Origin: Achromobacter sp. MFA1 R4
GTDB lineage: Bacteria; Pseudomonadota; Gammaproteobacteria; Burkholderiales; Burkholderiaceae_B
Direction: 5' to 3'
NCBI RefSeq assembly: GCF_900156745.1
Contig: NZ_LT707065.1
Coordinates: 3,596,001 to 3,660,000 of the forward strand
DNA length: 64,000 bases
Every line of letters starts with the position of its first letter. Position 1 is the first letter of the stretch. The position numbers and the translations under genes are program-made. Positions 54,033 to 62,895 of this stretch are shown here, piece by piece. The notes under the pieces were generated by a model. That model was not told the DNA's origin. It did no database searches and saw only the letters and a list, made by a program, of their open reading frames with translations.

Positions 54033-55157
54033 CTACGGGATGCGGGCCAGCAGGGCGAGTTCGTCCGCGGTCAGCGGCAGCGACAGGGCGTTTTCCGAGA
54101 ACTCCCAGATCACGAGCTTCAGGCTGGCGGGCCACTGCGCACGCTGGTTCAGCGCCATCGTCAGCGAGCCCGAGAACTGTCCGCCGTCCAGGCTCATGTT
54201 CCACACCTCGCGGCCCAGCCCCATGCCCAGGCGTTCGGCGAACTGGCTGCGGCGGCCGTTCGAGGTGCCCGCCAGCAGCACGTCCACCGGCGCCGGCTCG
54301 TCCAGCAGGCCGCCGCCGCGCACCGGCTCGATCTTCGCTTCCGACACCTGCTCCAGGTCGGGCCGCCAGCCGGGCGGCGCGCGCTCCAGGCCCGCCAGCA
54401 CGATCAGGTCTCCCATGCGCGGCTGCGGCGCGGGCGCCGGATCGGTCTTGAACGCCTGCGTCCCCGCGCCGCTCAGCAGGGGCAGCGCCGCCTCGGCCAC
54501 CCGCGCGGCGGCGGCCTGCGCGCCCTGGGCATTCATGTGCACGTCGGTGCGGAAAAACCGGGGGGCGGGCGCCGCCCGCAGCGCCTCGCGCAGGTCCACA
54601 AAGGGCACGCCGTCCGCGCGCAGCGCCGCCTGCCAGTCGTCCAGGACCTGGCGCATCGGTTGCGACACCGGCAGGCCGCAAAGCTGGGCGGATTCGATGC
54701 GCGACTTGTCGGGCACCGCGACGACCAGCACCTGGACCTGCCTGGCGCGCAGTTCCCGCACCCAATGCCGCATCAGGCGCAGGCGTTCGTCAAGGACGTG
54801 CACGCCGGGCGGCGGCCGCAGGCCGTCGCGGTAGAACAGCCATTGCGGGCAACCCATCGCAACCTGATCGCCCAGGTCGCCCAGGAGCCGATAACGCAGC
54901 GCGGCGTTCCAGGTGTCGACGTCGGCCTGGCGCGGCAAGGCCAGCGCCTGGTTCAGCACCGCGCCCGCCGAGCCGTCCAGCCACGCGGACGGCGCCAGGT
55001 CGGCCCCCGAGAGGCGGGCCTGCGCCAGCCGCCAGCCGCCCCAGCCCAGCCCGGCCGCCAGCAGGATGGCGACGACGCAGGCGGTAAGACGGTGGCCGGC
55101 GTCAGGGCGGCCCGCGTCAGGGCGTCCGGCAGTGTCCGGTTTGTCCGACGGTTTCAC
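54033..55157 (-). CDS. AlgJ/AlgX-like SGNH acyltransferase, membrane-anchored
   Basis: A 374-aa protein. A single N-terminal anchor (residues 22-42; LTACVVAILLAAGLGWGGW) is followed by a periplasmic SGNH/AlgX-N-like domain. Key residues are D205-x-H207 in FRTDVHMNAQG and the candidate nucleophile S299 in LLAGTSNGRRSQF. The PDKSRIESAQLCGL run is a typical AlgJ/AlgX landmark. It should receive the acyl group from the MBOAT protein and pass it to the glycan or to the second SGNH protein. The N-terminus has Asp/Pro/Ala-rich repeats (GRPDAGRPDAG). It lies 4 bp from the second SGNH gene. Confidence 0.85.
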   Translation of the reverse strand: MKPSDKPDTAGRPDAGRPDAGHRLTACVVAILLAAGLGWGGWRLAQARLSGADLAPSAWLDGSAGAVLNQALALPRQADVDTWNAALRYRLLGDLGDQVAMGCPQWLFYRDGLRPPPGVHVLDERLRLMRHWVRELRARQVQVLVVAVPDKSRIESAQLCGLPVSQPMRQVLDDWQAALRADGVPFVDLREALRAAPAPRFFRTDVHMNAQGAQAAAARVAEAALPLLSGAGTQAFKTDPAPAPQPRMGDLIVLAGLERAPPGWRPDLEQVSEAKIEPVRGGGLLDEPAPVDVLLAGTSNGRRSQFAERLGMGLGREVWNMSLDGGQFSGSLTMALNQRAQWPASLKLVIWEFSENALSLPLTADELALLARIP

Positions 55158-55161
55158 GCGC

Positions 55162-56163
55162 TTATTTCCCGAGCGCCGCTTTCATGCGGGCGCGCCAGGC
55201 GTCGGCGCTCATGAGGGAGGCGTTGTCCCACAGCCCGCGGGCGTCCGGGCCCTGCGCGTAGGTGGGCTCGAACATCTGCCAGACCAGCACCTGGGGCTTG
55301 TTCTGCCTGAACGCCGGCGACTCCAGGTACTCCAGCAGCATGACCCAGTGGCCCACATTGCCGGGCTTCCAGTTCACCGACACCGGGCGGTCCAGGACAT
55401 TGGACAGCTTCTGCGGAAAGCCGAAGTAGGGCTGCACCATGCTGTGGCCGGTGACATGCACGGGCGCCGGCGTGTCGTCCAGCAGGCTCTGGCCCTCGGC
55501 CTGGCGCCGCACCGTGAAGGTTTCGCGGCCTGCCTGCTTGCGCTGGTCCGGCGTGAGAAAGAGCTCGGCCAGATCGCCATAGCGGCGTTCGTTGACGACG
55601 CTGCCCAGCGGCATGCCGGTGCCGGGCTTGCCGGCCAGCGTCTTCACGTCCTGTTTGATGCGCTGGGCCATCGCTTCGGCGGTGGCGTCGGCGGCCGCCT
55701 GCGTCCAGTGCTGGTCGGTGCGGTAGAAGACGTCCTGGCCGCCGTTCTTGACCCGCCGCAGCACCGCCTCGTCGTCGATGGTGGAAATGCCGGCCTGCCT
55801 GAGCTTGTCCTGGATGGTCTGGTAGCGCTTCTTCACGTCGGCGCTGAGCGCCTTGCCGTCCGGCAGCTTGTCCTGATAGAACAGCGTCTTGTCCGGCAGC
55901 ACCAGCACTTCGAGCTGGATGCCCCTGGCCGCCAGCGCGTCGCGCGTCTCGCGCACGAGCTGCGTGGACGCGTCGATGCCGCGCATGTCCACCTGCGTCA
56001 GGCTGCCCCAGCCCGGGAAAAGCCAGTTGTCCTTGCCCTGGATGACGATGGACGATGCCTGCTGCGCCTGCGCGGCGGCGCAGGCCGCCATCAGGGCGGC
56101 CGACGCCAGCGCGCGGGCCAGGCCGGGCAGGGCGCGCTTCGGGAGGCGGTTTGCGAGGTGCAT
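55162..56163 (-). CDS. Second AlgJ/AlgX-like SGNH acyltransferase, exported
   Basis: A 333-aa exported protein. A signal peptide (ARALASAALMAACAAAQA) is followed by an AlgX/AlgJ-type SGNH domain: KDNWLFPGW, LVLPDKTLFYQDKLPDGKAL, the D150-x-H152 pair in FYRTDQHWTQAAAD, and S241 in VTGHSMVQPYFG as nucleophile. The run TDQHW is the family hallmark. It is distinct from the neighbouring SGNH protein, so the two may work in sequence, one as a relay and one as terminal transferase, like AlgJ and AlgX. It lies between the glycan export genes and the acylation genes. Confidence 0.88.
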   Translation of the reverse strand: MHLANRLPKRALPGLARALASAALMAACAAAQAQQASSIVIQGKDNWLFPGWGSLTQVDMRGIDASTQLVRETRDALAARGIQLEVLVLPDKTLFYQDKLPDGKALSADVKKRYQTIQDKLRQAGISTIDDEAVLRRVKNGGQDVFYRTDQHWTQAAADATAEAMAQRIKQDVKTLAGKPGTGMPLGSVVNERRYGDLAELFLTPDQRKQAGRETFTVRRQAEGQSLLDDTPAPVHVTGHSMVQPYFGFPQKLSNVLDRPVSVNWKPGNVGHWVMLLEYLESPAFRQNKPQVLVWQMFEPTYAQGPDARGLWDNASLMSADAWRARMKAALGK

Positions 56164-56199
56164 GCGAAGACTCTCCTTTTGATGCGGGTCGGCGTGCCG

Positions 56200-58935
56200 T
56201 CAGTACGACAGGGTCAGGTTGATGAACAGGCCCTTGGCCCGGTCGGCCTGCCCGCCGCCGATGTTGAAACGGTATTGGGTCGTCAGGTCCAGATAGGACA
56301 TGGGCGCGGTGTAGTGGTCTTCCCGGAACCAGTAGCGCAAGTTGAAGCCGGGGCCCGCGCCCATCGACCACGAGGCGTTGTCGCCCAGCAGCCGGTAGGA
56401 GTCGGAACCGTCGATGTCAAAGCCCGTCACCCGGTTCTTGTTCCACAGCCAGTCCGCGCCGATCACCGCATACGGAAAGAACACCAGGCGTTCGCTGATC
56501 GCGTCCACGCGGTAGCTGCGGCCCACGCGCAGTTCGCCGGCGCCGAAGGCCTGGTCGCGCTTCAAGCGGCCCGACGACTTCTCGCCGTCCACGCCCGTCG
56601 CGTTGTCGCGCAGCCAGAACTTCGCGGGCATGTCCTGCCACGAATAACCGGCCTGGACGTAGCCCTCCATCGTGAACCAGTCGGGACGGTCGATGCGCAG
56701 CGTGGTGCCTTCATAGAGTCCGTAGGTCACATAGGCCAGCCAGCCGCCGCTGCCGGCATCCGTCTGGTAGTGCGCCGTCTGGTTGTCGCGGTTGAGCGCG
56801 CAGCGCAGCGCCGCCGGGTCGGGGCTGAACGTGCCGCGGCGCGTGGCGCTGCCCAGGTTGAACTGGCGCTCCAGGCCGAACGTCACGCCCACTTCGGTGG
56901 ACGGCGTGAATCGCATGCCCAGCGAGCCGATGGTCGTGGGAATGCCGGAGATGCCCTGATTGGTGGCTTCCTGGATGTCGACGGTCCCGCCGCACGGATC
57001 GGACACGGTCTGGCTGGCGGTCCTGCCTCCCTTGTCGTACAGGGTGTTGGACAGACGGCCATAGAGTTCGAAGGTGCGCGTCGACGAGTTCAGGAAATCC
57101 GACGGCCGCCAGAAGATCTCGGCGGTGCTGAACACGGCGTCCCCGGGCACCGTGATGGCCGCGCCGCCCAGCCCGGACGAGGCCGGCCGCGCGCCGCGGT
57201 AGCCGGCCGAGAAATAGCCGCCCCATTCGCGCGCCAGGCCGCCGATGGCATTGCGCGTATCGAATCGCTGCTGGGGCGTCAGGTCGAGCTTGCCCGCATC
57301 GTTCTCGTCGATGGCCTCCTTGAGCCGATCGACGGCGCCCCGCTTGTCGCCCGTGCCGGCCAGCGCGTAGCCTTCGTCCAGGATCACCGTGGGCGGGGCT
57401 TTGCCGGTGGCGCGCGCGGCCTGGAAATCCTGCAGCGCCAGTCCAGGCTGGCGCATGCGCTGGTGCAGGTAGCCGCGCTGCATCAGCAGCGCGGGATCGT
57501 CGGGCTGCGCAGCCAGGGCCTCGCTCATGCGGGCATTGGCCTCGGCCAGCTGCGCGGGGTTGCCGGCCGCCAGCGTGGTGGTCAGCAGGCGCTGGTACTC
57601 CTTGTTGGCGGGGTCCTGCTCGACCGCCTTGCGCGCCTGGCGGATCGCTTCCGGGTAATCCTCGCGCGCATAGGCGGCATAGGCCAGCGACGCGGGACCG
57701 CCGCTGCCCGCGGCGTCCGACGGCAACAGCTCGCAGGACGTGCCGTAGGGCGTGTCGCGGCAGTCCTGCACCGGGGCGGGATAGTTGGCCAGCGTCAGGG
57801 TGGCGGGGATGGCGGGGCGGGCGCGCGCGCGTTTGATGCGCTGCGCCGCCGCCTCGTCCTTGCCGCCCAGCGGTTCGACCAGCGCCAGCGCGCGCGCGTT
57901 TTCGCCGGCCGCCAGCGCCGCGTCGGCCGCGATCAGGCGCACGTTGCGCCGCTGTTCGTCGTCCAGCCAGTCCTGGCCGAGCGCCGCGTCGAAGTCCGCG
58001 TCGGCCTCTTGCGTCTTGCCCTGGCGCTGGCGCAGATAGCCGCGCATCAACAGCGCGACCGTATTCTCGTCGTCCTGCAGCATGGCGTCCGTGGCGGCCT
58101 GCTCCGCCGCGTCGAGCTGGTTGTCCAGCATGAGGGCGGTAATCAGCAGCAGGCGGTGGCTGGGGCTTTCCGGGGCCAGCGCGACGGCCTGCCGCGCGAG
58201 CGGCACGGCGTCGCCCGGGCGGTTGGCGATCAGCGCCTGGTAACCCGCCTCGGCCGGCTTGACCGCCATCCGGCGCTTGAGCGTCTGCTGGCGCGCGGCC
58301 AGGTCATTCCGGTTGGGCGCGCCCAGCGCCAGCGCCCGGGCGGCCGCCGCCTCGGCCTCGGCGTATTTGCCTTGTGCTTCCAGCGCGTCGAGCCACAGCA
58401 TGGCCCAGGCGCCTTGTTTGGGATCGATCCGGAACGCGCGTTCGGCGCCGCGCTCGGCCGCGGGGTAGTCCGCGCGGTTGTAGTCCGCGTAGGCGCGGGT
58501 GGCGATCGGAAAGCCGCGCTGATAAGCGCTGGCAGGCCTGGCTGCGGCGGCCGGTCGGGCCGCGTCAGGTCGGGCCGCGGCGGGGCGCAGGTTGGCGCGC
58601 GCCTGGCGCAGGGCGGGCGTGTCCAGGCCGCTGGCGATGGCGTCGGCGGCCGCCTTGTCGGCTTCCTGGATCTTGCCCTGTTTCTGCAGGGAATAGATCA
58701 ACAGCAGCCGCAGGCGCTCGACGTCGGGGCGCAGGACGATGGCCGATTCGGCCTGCTGCTGCGCCAGCGCATAGTTGCCCGCGTCGTAGTTCTTGTAGCC
58801 CTCGTCGGCGAACTGCCACGCGGCGCCTTCCAGCGGCGCTTCGGTCCTGGCCTCGGCCTGGACGCCCGCAGGCGCCGCGGCCCAGGCACAGGCCAGGGCG
58901 GCGGACAGAACGAGCGATCGGGGAAAAGACGTCAT
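56200..58935 (-). CDS. nfrA: NfrA-like outer-membrane glycan export protein (TPR plus N4 adsorption A domain)
   Basis: A 911-aa outer-membrane protein. Signal peptide (MTSFPRSLVLSAALACAWAA then VQA). A long TPR region covers about 40-560 (YDAGNYALAQQQAESAIVLR, NKEYQRLLTTTLAAGNPAQL). The C-terminal NfrA barrel-type domain (about 600-911) includes GGYFSAGYRGARPASSGLGG, FLNSSTRTFELYGRLSNTLY and WFTMEGYVQAGYSWQDMPAK, and the chain ends in NLTLSY with a terminal aromatic. In E. coli NfrA is the receptor for phage N4 and the exporter partner of NfrB for the NGR glycan. It overlaps nfrB by 4 bp. Confidence 0.93.
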   Translation of the reverse strand: MTSFPRSLVLSAALACAWAAAPAGVQAEARTEAPLEGAAWQFADEGYKNYDAGNYALAQQQAESAIVLRPDVERLRLLLIYSLQKQGKIQEADKAAADAIASGLDTPALRQARANLRPAAARPDAARPAAAARPASAYQRGFPIATRAYADYNRADYPAAERGAERAFRIDPKQGAWAMLWLDALEAQGKYAEAEAAAARALALGAPNRNDLAARQQTLKRRMAVKPAEAGYQALIANRPGDAVPLARQAVALAPESPSHRLLLITALMLDNQLDAAEQAATDAMLQDDENTVALLMRGYLRQRQGKTQEADADFDAALGQDWLDDEQRRNVRLIAADAALAAGENARALALVEPLGGKDEAAAQRIKRARARPAIPATLTLANYPAPVQDCRDTPYGTSCELLPSDAAGSGGPASLAYAAYAREDYPEAIRQARKAVEQDPANKEYQRLLTTTLAAGNPAQLAEANARMSEALAAQPDDPALLMQRGYLHQRMRQPGLALQDFQAARATGKAPPTVILDEGYALAGTGDKRGAVDRLKEAIDENDAGKLDLTPQQRFDTRNAIGGLAREWGGYFSAGYRGARPASSGLGGAAITVPGDAVFSTAEIFWRPSDFLNSSTRTFELYGRLSNTLYDKGGRTASQTVSDPCGGTVDIQEATNQGISGIPTTIGSLGMRFTPSTEVGVTFGLERQFNLGSATRRGTFSPDPAALRCALNRDNQTAHYQTDAGSGGWLAYVTYGLYEGTTLRIDRPDWFTMEGYVQAGYSWQDMPAKFWLRDNATGVDGEKSSGRLKRDQAFGAGELRVGRSYRVDAISERLVFFPYAVIGADWLWNKNRVTGFDIDGSDSYRLLGDNASWSMGAGPGFNLRYWFREDHYTAPMSYLDLTTQYRFNIGGGQADRAKGLFINLTLSY

Positions 58936-60626
58936 GGCGCAGCGGGTTTGGTGCCGGGGGCGGCGGGCGGTTCGCCTTGTCCGGCCTGTTGGAATTGGAT
59001 GGCTTCGTGCAGCGTGCCTTCGTCCAGCCAGCCTTGTTCGGTCAGGATCTGGCCCAGCGGCTTGTTCTCGCGGGCCTGGATCTCCAGCGCCCGTTCCAGC
59101 GTGGACTGGTCGATCGCCTGCCAGGACAGCAGCAGCTCGCCCAGCCGCTGGCGCTGCTGCGCGAGCTGGTCGGTGGACGGAAAGTCATGCATGGTCTTGT
59201 CCCACGCCAGCCGCTTGCCCGTGATCAGGTGGCCGATGAACAAACGCCAGGCCCGCGCCGCCGCCATGGCGTTGATGAAGTTGCCCACGATCATCCGGGG
59301 AATCGACAGCAGCGCATGTTCCCAGCCGTACATCCGGCCGACGAAATAGGCGCGCTGCACCACGCGCAGCAGCAGCGCGACGGCATTGGCCCACATCAGC
59401 GTCACCAGCCAGCCGCCGGGCCGGAAGTAAGAGGGGTAGTACACCGTCCACCAGCCAAACAGGTCGGCCAGGTAAAAGACAAAGAAATTGGCCAGCAGCA
59501 CATAGGCCAGGATCGCAATGAAGGACGTGACCAGGCCCTTGCGGTCGCGGAACAGCAGGTACCGGGTCGCGAGGGATCCCGTCCATCCCACCTGCTGCCA
59601 GCCTTGCAGGCCGATCCCCAGCGTCCAGCGCGCCTTCTGCCGGTAGGCGGTGCGGAACGTGTTGGGAAAGTATTCGCGCACGCCCAGCGGCATGCGCAGG
59701 GGCGCGACGCGTTCCTTGCCCATGCCGAACCAGGACTGGCGGCGCGTCACGTATTCGACGGGGAATTTGCCGAAGATCTGGCGCATGCCGCGCTGGGCCA
59801 ACCGCGCGCCGATGTCGTAGTCCTCGGTCAGCGTGTCCGTGTTGAACGGCTGGTTATTCGTCTCGGCCGCCAGCTCCAGCAGCGCGCGGCGCGAAAAGCA
59901 CGTGCCCACGCCGGCCGACGGCACCATCTTCGACAGGCTCTCGCGCACCACCAGATCCTTGGTGTGCCATTCCGCGAACTCATCCATGTAGGTGCCCGCC
60001 ACCAGCTCGTACCAGTGCCGCTCCAGCGACGTCACGGGAAGCTGGATGAAGTCGATACGCGGCAGCAGGTAGTTGTAGTACTTGAGCTCCAGCGGGTGCA
60101 GCACGTCCTCGCTGTCGTGCAGGATCACGCCGGCGAATGGCACGGGCTGCTTGGCATCCTGCGCGAAGATCGCCTGCACGATCCAGTTCAGGCAATCCGC
60201 CTTGCAGGTCGGACCGTCGTGCGGCACCTCCACGCGGATCAGTTGGCGATAGCGGCGGCGCATCCGCTCCACTTCCTTGATCGTGCGCTCGTCGTTCCGG
60301 TAGGTGCCGGCAAAGATCATGTAGTTCTTGTATTCCAGCGTCGACACCATGGTCTCCAGCATCGACGCGATCACGTCGTACTCCAGCCAGGCCGGCACCA
60401 TGATCGCGAGCGGCTGCTCTTCCTTGGCGCGAAGCTGCGCGGCGGTCAGCGGCGTGTAGCGGCGCTTGATGGTCAGCGACCGCCACAGCTCGCGCACCCA
60501 GTACCAGCCGTCGATGAACAGATCATCCAGGCTGGACAGCAGGATGATCACGCCCACCACGGCGGTGACGACCTCCAGGCCGCGGTAGTAGTCCGCGATC
60601 AGGTAGGGCCAGTAGAGCGAGGACAT
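58932..60626 (-). CDS. nfrB: NfrB-like inner-membrane glycosyltransferase with c-di-GMP-binding MshEN domain
   Basis: A 564-aa processive GT2 synthase. N-terminal helix (18-32), a catalytic domain with nucleotide-sugar residues D171-x2-D174 (ILHDSEDVLHP), TED at 267-269 and the QxxRW motif Q330-K-A-R-W334. Four to five membrane helices (about 365-465) follow. The C-terminus carries two tandem MshEN c-di-GMP motifs, RLGELLLSWQAIDQSTLERA (from 494) and PLGQILTEQGWLDEGTLHEA (from 523). E. coli NfrB is longer (about 745 aa), so this form stops just after the sensor. The conserved VPSAGVGTCFSRRA run is identical in pattern to E. coli NfrB. It is predicted to polymerise ManNAc from UDP-ManNAc supplied by WecB. 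Confidence 0.93.
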   Translation of the reverse strand: MSSLYWPYLIADYYRGLEVVTAVVGVIILLSSLDDLFIDGWYWVRELWRSLTIKRRYTPLTAAQLRAKEEQPLAIMVPAWLEYDVIASMLETMVSTLEYKNYMIFAGTYRNDERTIKEVERMRRRYRQLIRVEVPHDGPTCKADCLNWIVQAIFAQDAKQPVPFAGVILHDSEDVLHPLELKYYNYLLPRIDFIQLPVTSLERHWYELVAGTYMDEFAEWHTKDLVVRESLSKMVPSAGVGTCFSRRALLELAAETNNQPFNTDTLTEDYDIGARLAQRGMRQIFGKFPVEYVTRRQSWFGMGKERVAPLRMPLGVREYFPNTFRTAYRQKARWTLGIGLQGWQQVGWTGSLATRYLLFRDRKGLVTSFIAILAYVLLANFFVFYLADLFGWWTVYYPSYFRPGGWLVTLMWANAVALLLRVVQRAYFVGRMYGWEHALLSIPRMIVGNFINAMAAARAWRLFIGHLITGKRLAWDKTMHDFPSTDQLAQQRQRLGELLLSWQAIDQSTLERALEIQARENKPLGQILTEQGWLDEGTLHEAIQFQQAGQGEPPAAPGTKPAAP

Positions 60627-60645
60627 GGCGCCTGGTCCTTTCGGA

Positions 60646-62859
60646 TTACCTGGGTTCCTTCTTCTTCCTGCGGCTCACGCGCATCGCCAGGATCAGGATC
60701 AGCAGCAGCACCAGCAGGCTGATGCTGACGGCCGGCACGCTCCACGAGATATAGCGGCGCCACTCGAAAAAGGCGCTCTCGCCCGCGCCGGGCGGATGGC
60801 TCGCGTCCGGGTTGGCGCTGTCGATCCAGGCCACCGGGCCCGCCGCGCCGATGAGCGCGATGTTGCCGCGATTGAGCACGAAGGGGGCGTCCGTCATGCC
60901 CGGCTGCTGCCCCAGCGTGTGCCACAGGATGCCGTCCTGGCCGCCGGCGCTGACCACCTCGGCCGTGCTCAGGCGGGTGAGGCCGGCAATGTCCAGCCAC
61001 GTCGTGTCCTTGCCGGCCACCTGCAACTGCTTGCGCTCGGTGACCTGGACCGCGGCCTTTGCGCCTTCCACCGGCAATTCCATCGCCAGGAAGGGGCGCG
61101 CCGGTTTGACCGGCTGGCCCGCGGGAGAGACCGACAGCTCGGCGCGCGTGGCCGACACGCCGCTGGCCGCCGCGATGCCGATCACGCGCTTGATGTTGTC
61201 GGGCGCGTCGGCCAGATAGCTGTCCGGAATCAGCACCTGGGGCGAGCCGGCCATCAGCGGCAGCAGGCCCACGAACGTGCCGTCCGGCTGCGCCTTCCCC
61301 GGCTTCACATAGCTGGTCGGCAGCACGTTGACGGGAAAGCCCTGCGGAATCTCATTGCAGTCCACGGACACGGGCTGGCGCTGGAAGGTCACGCGCACGG
61401 TGTTGGTCACGCCCAGCGCATAGGTGGGCACCCGCGCGGTCAGGCGTTCCGGATGCCCGTCGGCTTCCAATTGCCGGGCGCCCAGCAGGATGCCGTTCCA
61501 GAACACAGACGCCACCGGACGCGTCGACGATGCGCCGGGCGCGGCGGCCACATCCATGACCAGCTCATCCGGCACGCGGCCGTCGGCGGTCACGGCGGCC
61601 AGCGGGAAAACCGCGTTCCAGTCGCCGCGCGCCACCACGTCAAAGCTCGCCGACGAGCCGCCCAGGCTGGACAGGCGCACGCCGCCGTCCGGCATCGACT
61701 GCGGGGGCGTGGCCGTCTGCACCTGCACCTGGCGGCTGGCCAGGATGCGGCGCCAGGCGGTGTCGAACACGCCCGCGCCCTGCGCGCCCGCGTCGGGCGC
61801 CACGGCGATCACCGCCTGCCGGCCCAGCGGCGCCAGGCGGATCGTTTTGGAAGGCAGTCCCGCGCCCGCCAGCGGCATGCGCTGCTGGCGCCACGCCTTG
61901 AAGGCGTCCGCGGCGTCGGCGTCCGAGGCAAGCTGCGCCTGCAGGGCGTCCAGCGCCGCGTTGTATTTCGTGCCGAGCGCGGCATCGGCAATCACCACGT
62001 CGCCGGCCACGGACGGCGCGCCCATCACCAGCAGGGCGCCGATTTCCGCAGGGTTGGCGAGCGTGTGCGTTTCTTTGCCGGCCACCGCGGCAAACGCCGG
62101 CACCTGCGCCAGCCCCGCGGGGACCTGCAGGCCGCGCGTGTCGACCTCGTCGCCCACCGACGGGAAGGCCTTGACCGCCACTCGCTTGCCGCCGCGCTCC
62201 ATCGCCACGCCCAGGCGCCAGGCGCTGTCAAAGGCCTGCTGGTCCAGCTTGCGGCCGGCGACCATGAGCACGGGCCGGGCGGGCAGCGAGCCCCACGCAT
62301 CGTCCAGGCTGTTGATTGCCGACGCGTCATAGCGGTAGCTCAGCCGCGTCTGCGGCGAGATCCTCAGCGCATTGCCCGTGGCGCGGTTGCTTTCACATTG
62401 GCGCCGCGCGATGTCGGATTGCCAGTCCACGCCCACGCGCAGAAAACCCGACTCGCGGATACGGGGGTCGACGTGCAAGGCGCGGCTGGCCGACCCGTCG
62501 CCATCCGCGATCCGCTGCGCAACCTGCGGCACGCCGTCGACCCACAGCACCATGCTGGTCCGGCCCGGTTCGCCCTTGGTGTAGCGCGCATCGAAATCCA
62601 GCGTGGCGTCCGTGATCGGCACGCCGCGCGGCACCGGCAGATAGAACTCCTGGCGCGCATCGCTGTTGCTCAGCACGACGGGCTCGGTGATGCCCAGGTC
62701 TTCCAGCGTGGCGCTGCGCGTCACCAGGACGTCACGTTGCAGGCTGCGCAGCGCGTCGCCCGCGGGACTGGCAAGCGCGCCCAGCGGCGCCAGCAGTCCG
62801 GCCGCAATCAGGGCGCGGCACAGCTCACGGACATCGGTGGCTCGTAAGGAAAGGGGCAT
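60646..62859 (-). CDS. BcsB-like periplasmic glycan synthase subunit
   Basis: A 737-aa exported protein with a C-terminal single membrane helix (SVPAVSISLLVLLLILILAM) and a basic tail (RVSRRKKKEPR), the usual BcsB anchor. The ectodomain contains runs typical of BcsB carbohydrate-binding and flavodoxin-like domains: SGFLRVGVDWQSDIARRQCE, RLSYRYDASAINSLDDAWG, ARPVLMVAGRKLDQQAFDSA, and FVGLLPLMAGSPQVLIPDSY. The start at 62859 has GGAG at 6 bp. An earlier ATG at 62883 lacks one. It probably pairs with NfrB in the inner membrane as BcsB pairs with BcsA. No E. coli Nfr gene has this exact domain. Confidence 0.82.
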   Translation of the reverse strand: MPLSLRATDVRELCRALIAAGLLAPLGALASPAGDALRSLQRDVLVTRSATLEDLGITEPVVLSNSDARQEFYLPVPRGVPITDATLDFDARYTKGEPGRTSMVLWVDGVPQVAQRIADGDGSASRALHVDPRIRESGFLRVGVDWQSDIARRQCESNRATGNALRISPQTRLSYRYDASAINSLDDAWGSLPARPVLMVAGRKLDQQAFDSAWRLGVAMERGGKRVAVKAFPSVGDEVDTRGLQVPAGLAQVPAFAAVAGKETHTLANPAEIGALLVMGAPSVAGDVVIADAALGTKYNAALDALQAQLASDADAADAFKAWRQQRMPLAGAGLPSKTIRLAPLGRQAVIAVAPDAGAQGAGVFDTAWRRILASRQVQVQTATPPQSMPDGGVRLSSLGGSSASFDVVARGDWNAVFPLAAVTADGRVPDELVMDVAAAPGASSTRPVASVFWNGILLGARQLEADGHPERLTARVPTYALGVTNTVRVTFQRQPVSVDCNEIPQGFPVNVLPTSYVKPGKAQPDGTFVGLLPLMAGSPQVLIPDSYLADAPDNIKRVIGIAAASGVSATRAELSVSPAGQPVKPARPFLAMELPVEGAKAAVQVTERKQLQVAGKDTTWLDIAGLTRLSTAEVVSAGGQDGILWHTLGQQPGMTDAPFVLNRGNIALIGAAGPVAWIDSANPDASHPPGAGESAFFEWRRYISWSVPAVSISLLVLLLILILAMRVSRRKKKEPR

Positions 62860-62895
62860 GAAGGCTCCAGGCAGGAAAGGCATCGCGGCAGGGGT

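Noticed and set aside
48867-56163. Alginate biosynthesis locus
   Set aside because: AlgI/J/X/F-like proteins are present, but there is no alg8, alg44, algK, algE, algG or algD. The exporter is NfrA/NfrB-type and a ligase/carrier pair supplies the donor.
54913-59349. Very long open frame (1478 codons) on the plus strand
   Set aside because: It lies opposite nfrA, nfrB and the SGNH genes, has low-complexity Arg/Ala/Gly-rich translation and no recognisable domain. It is a high-GC antisense shadow.
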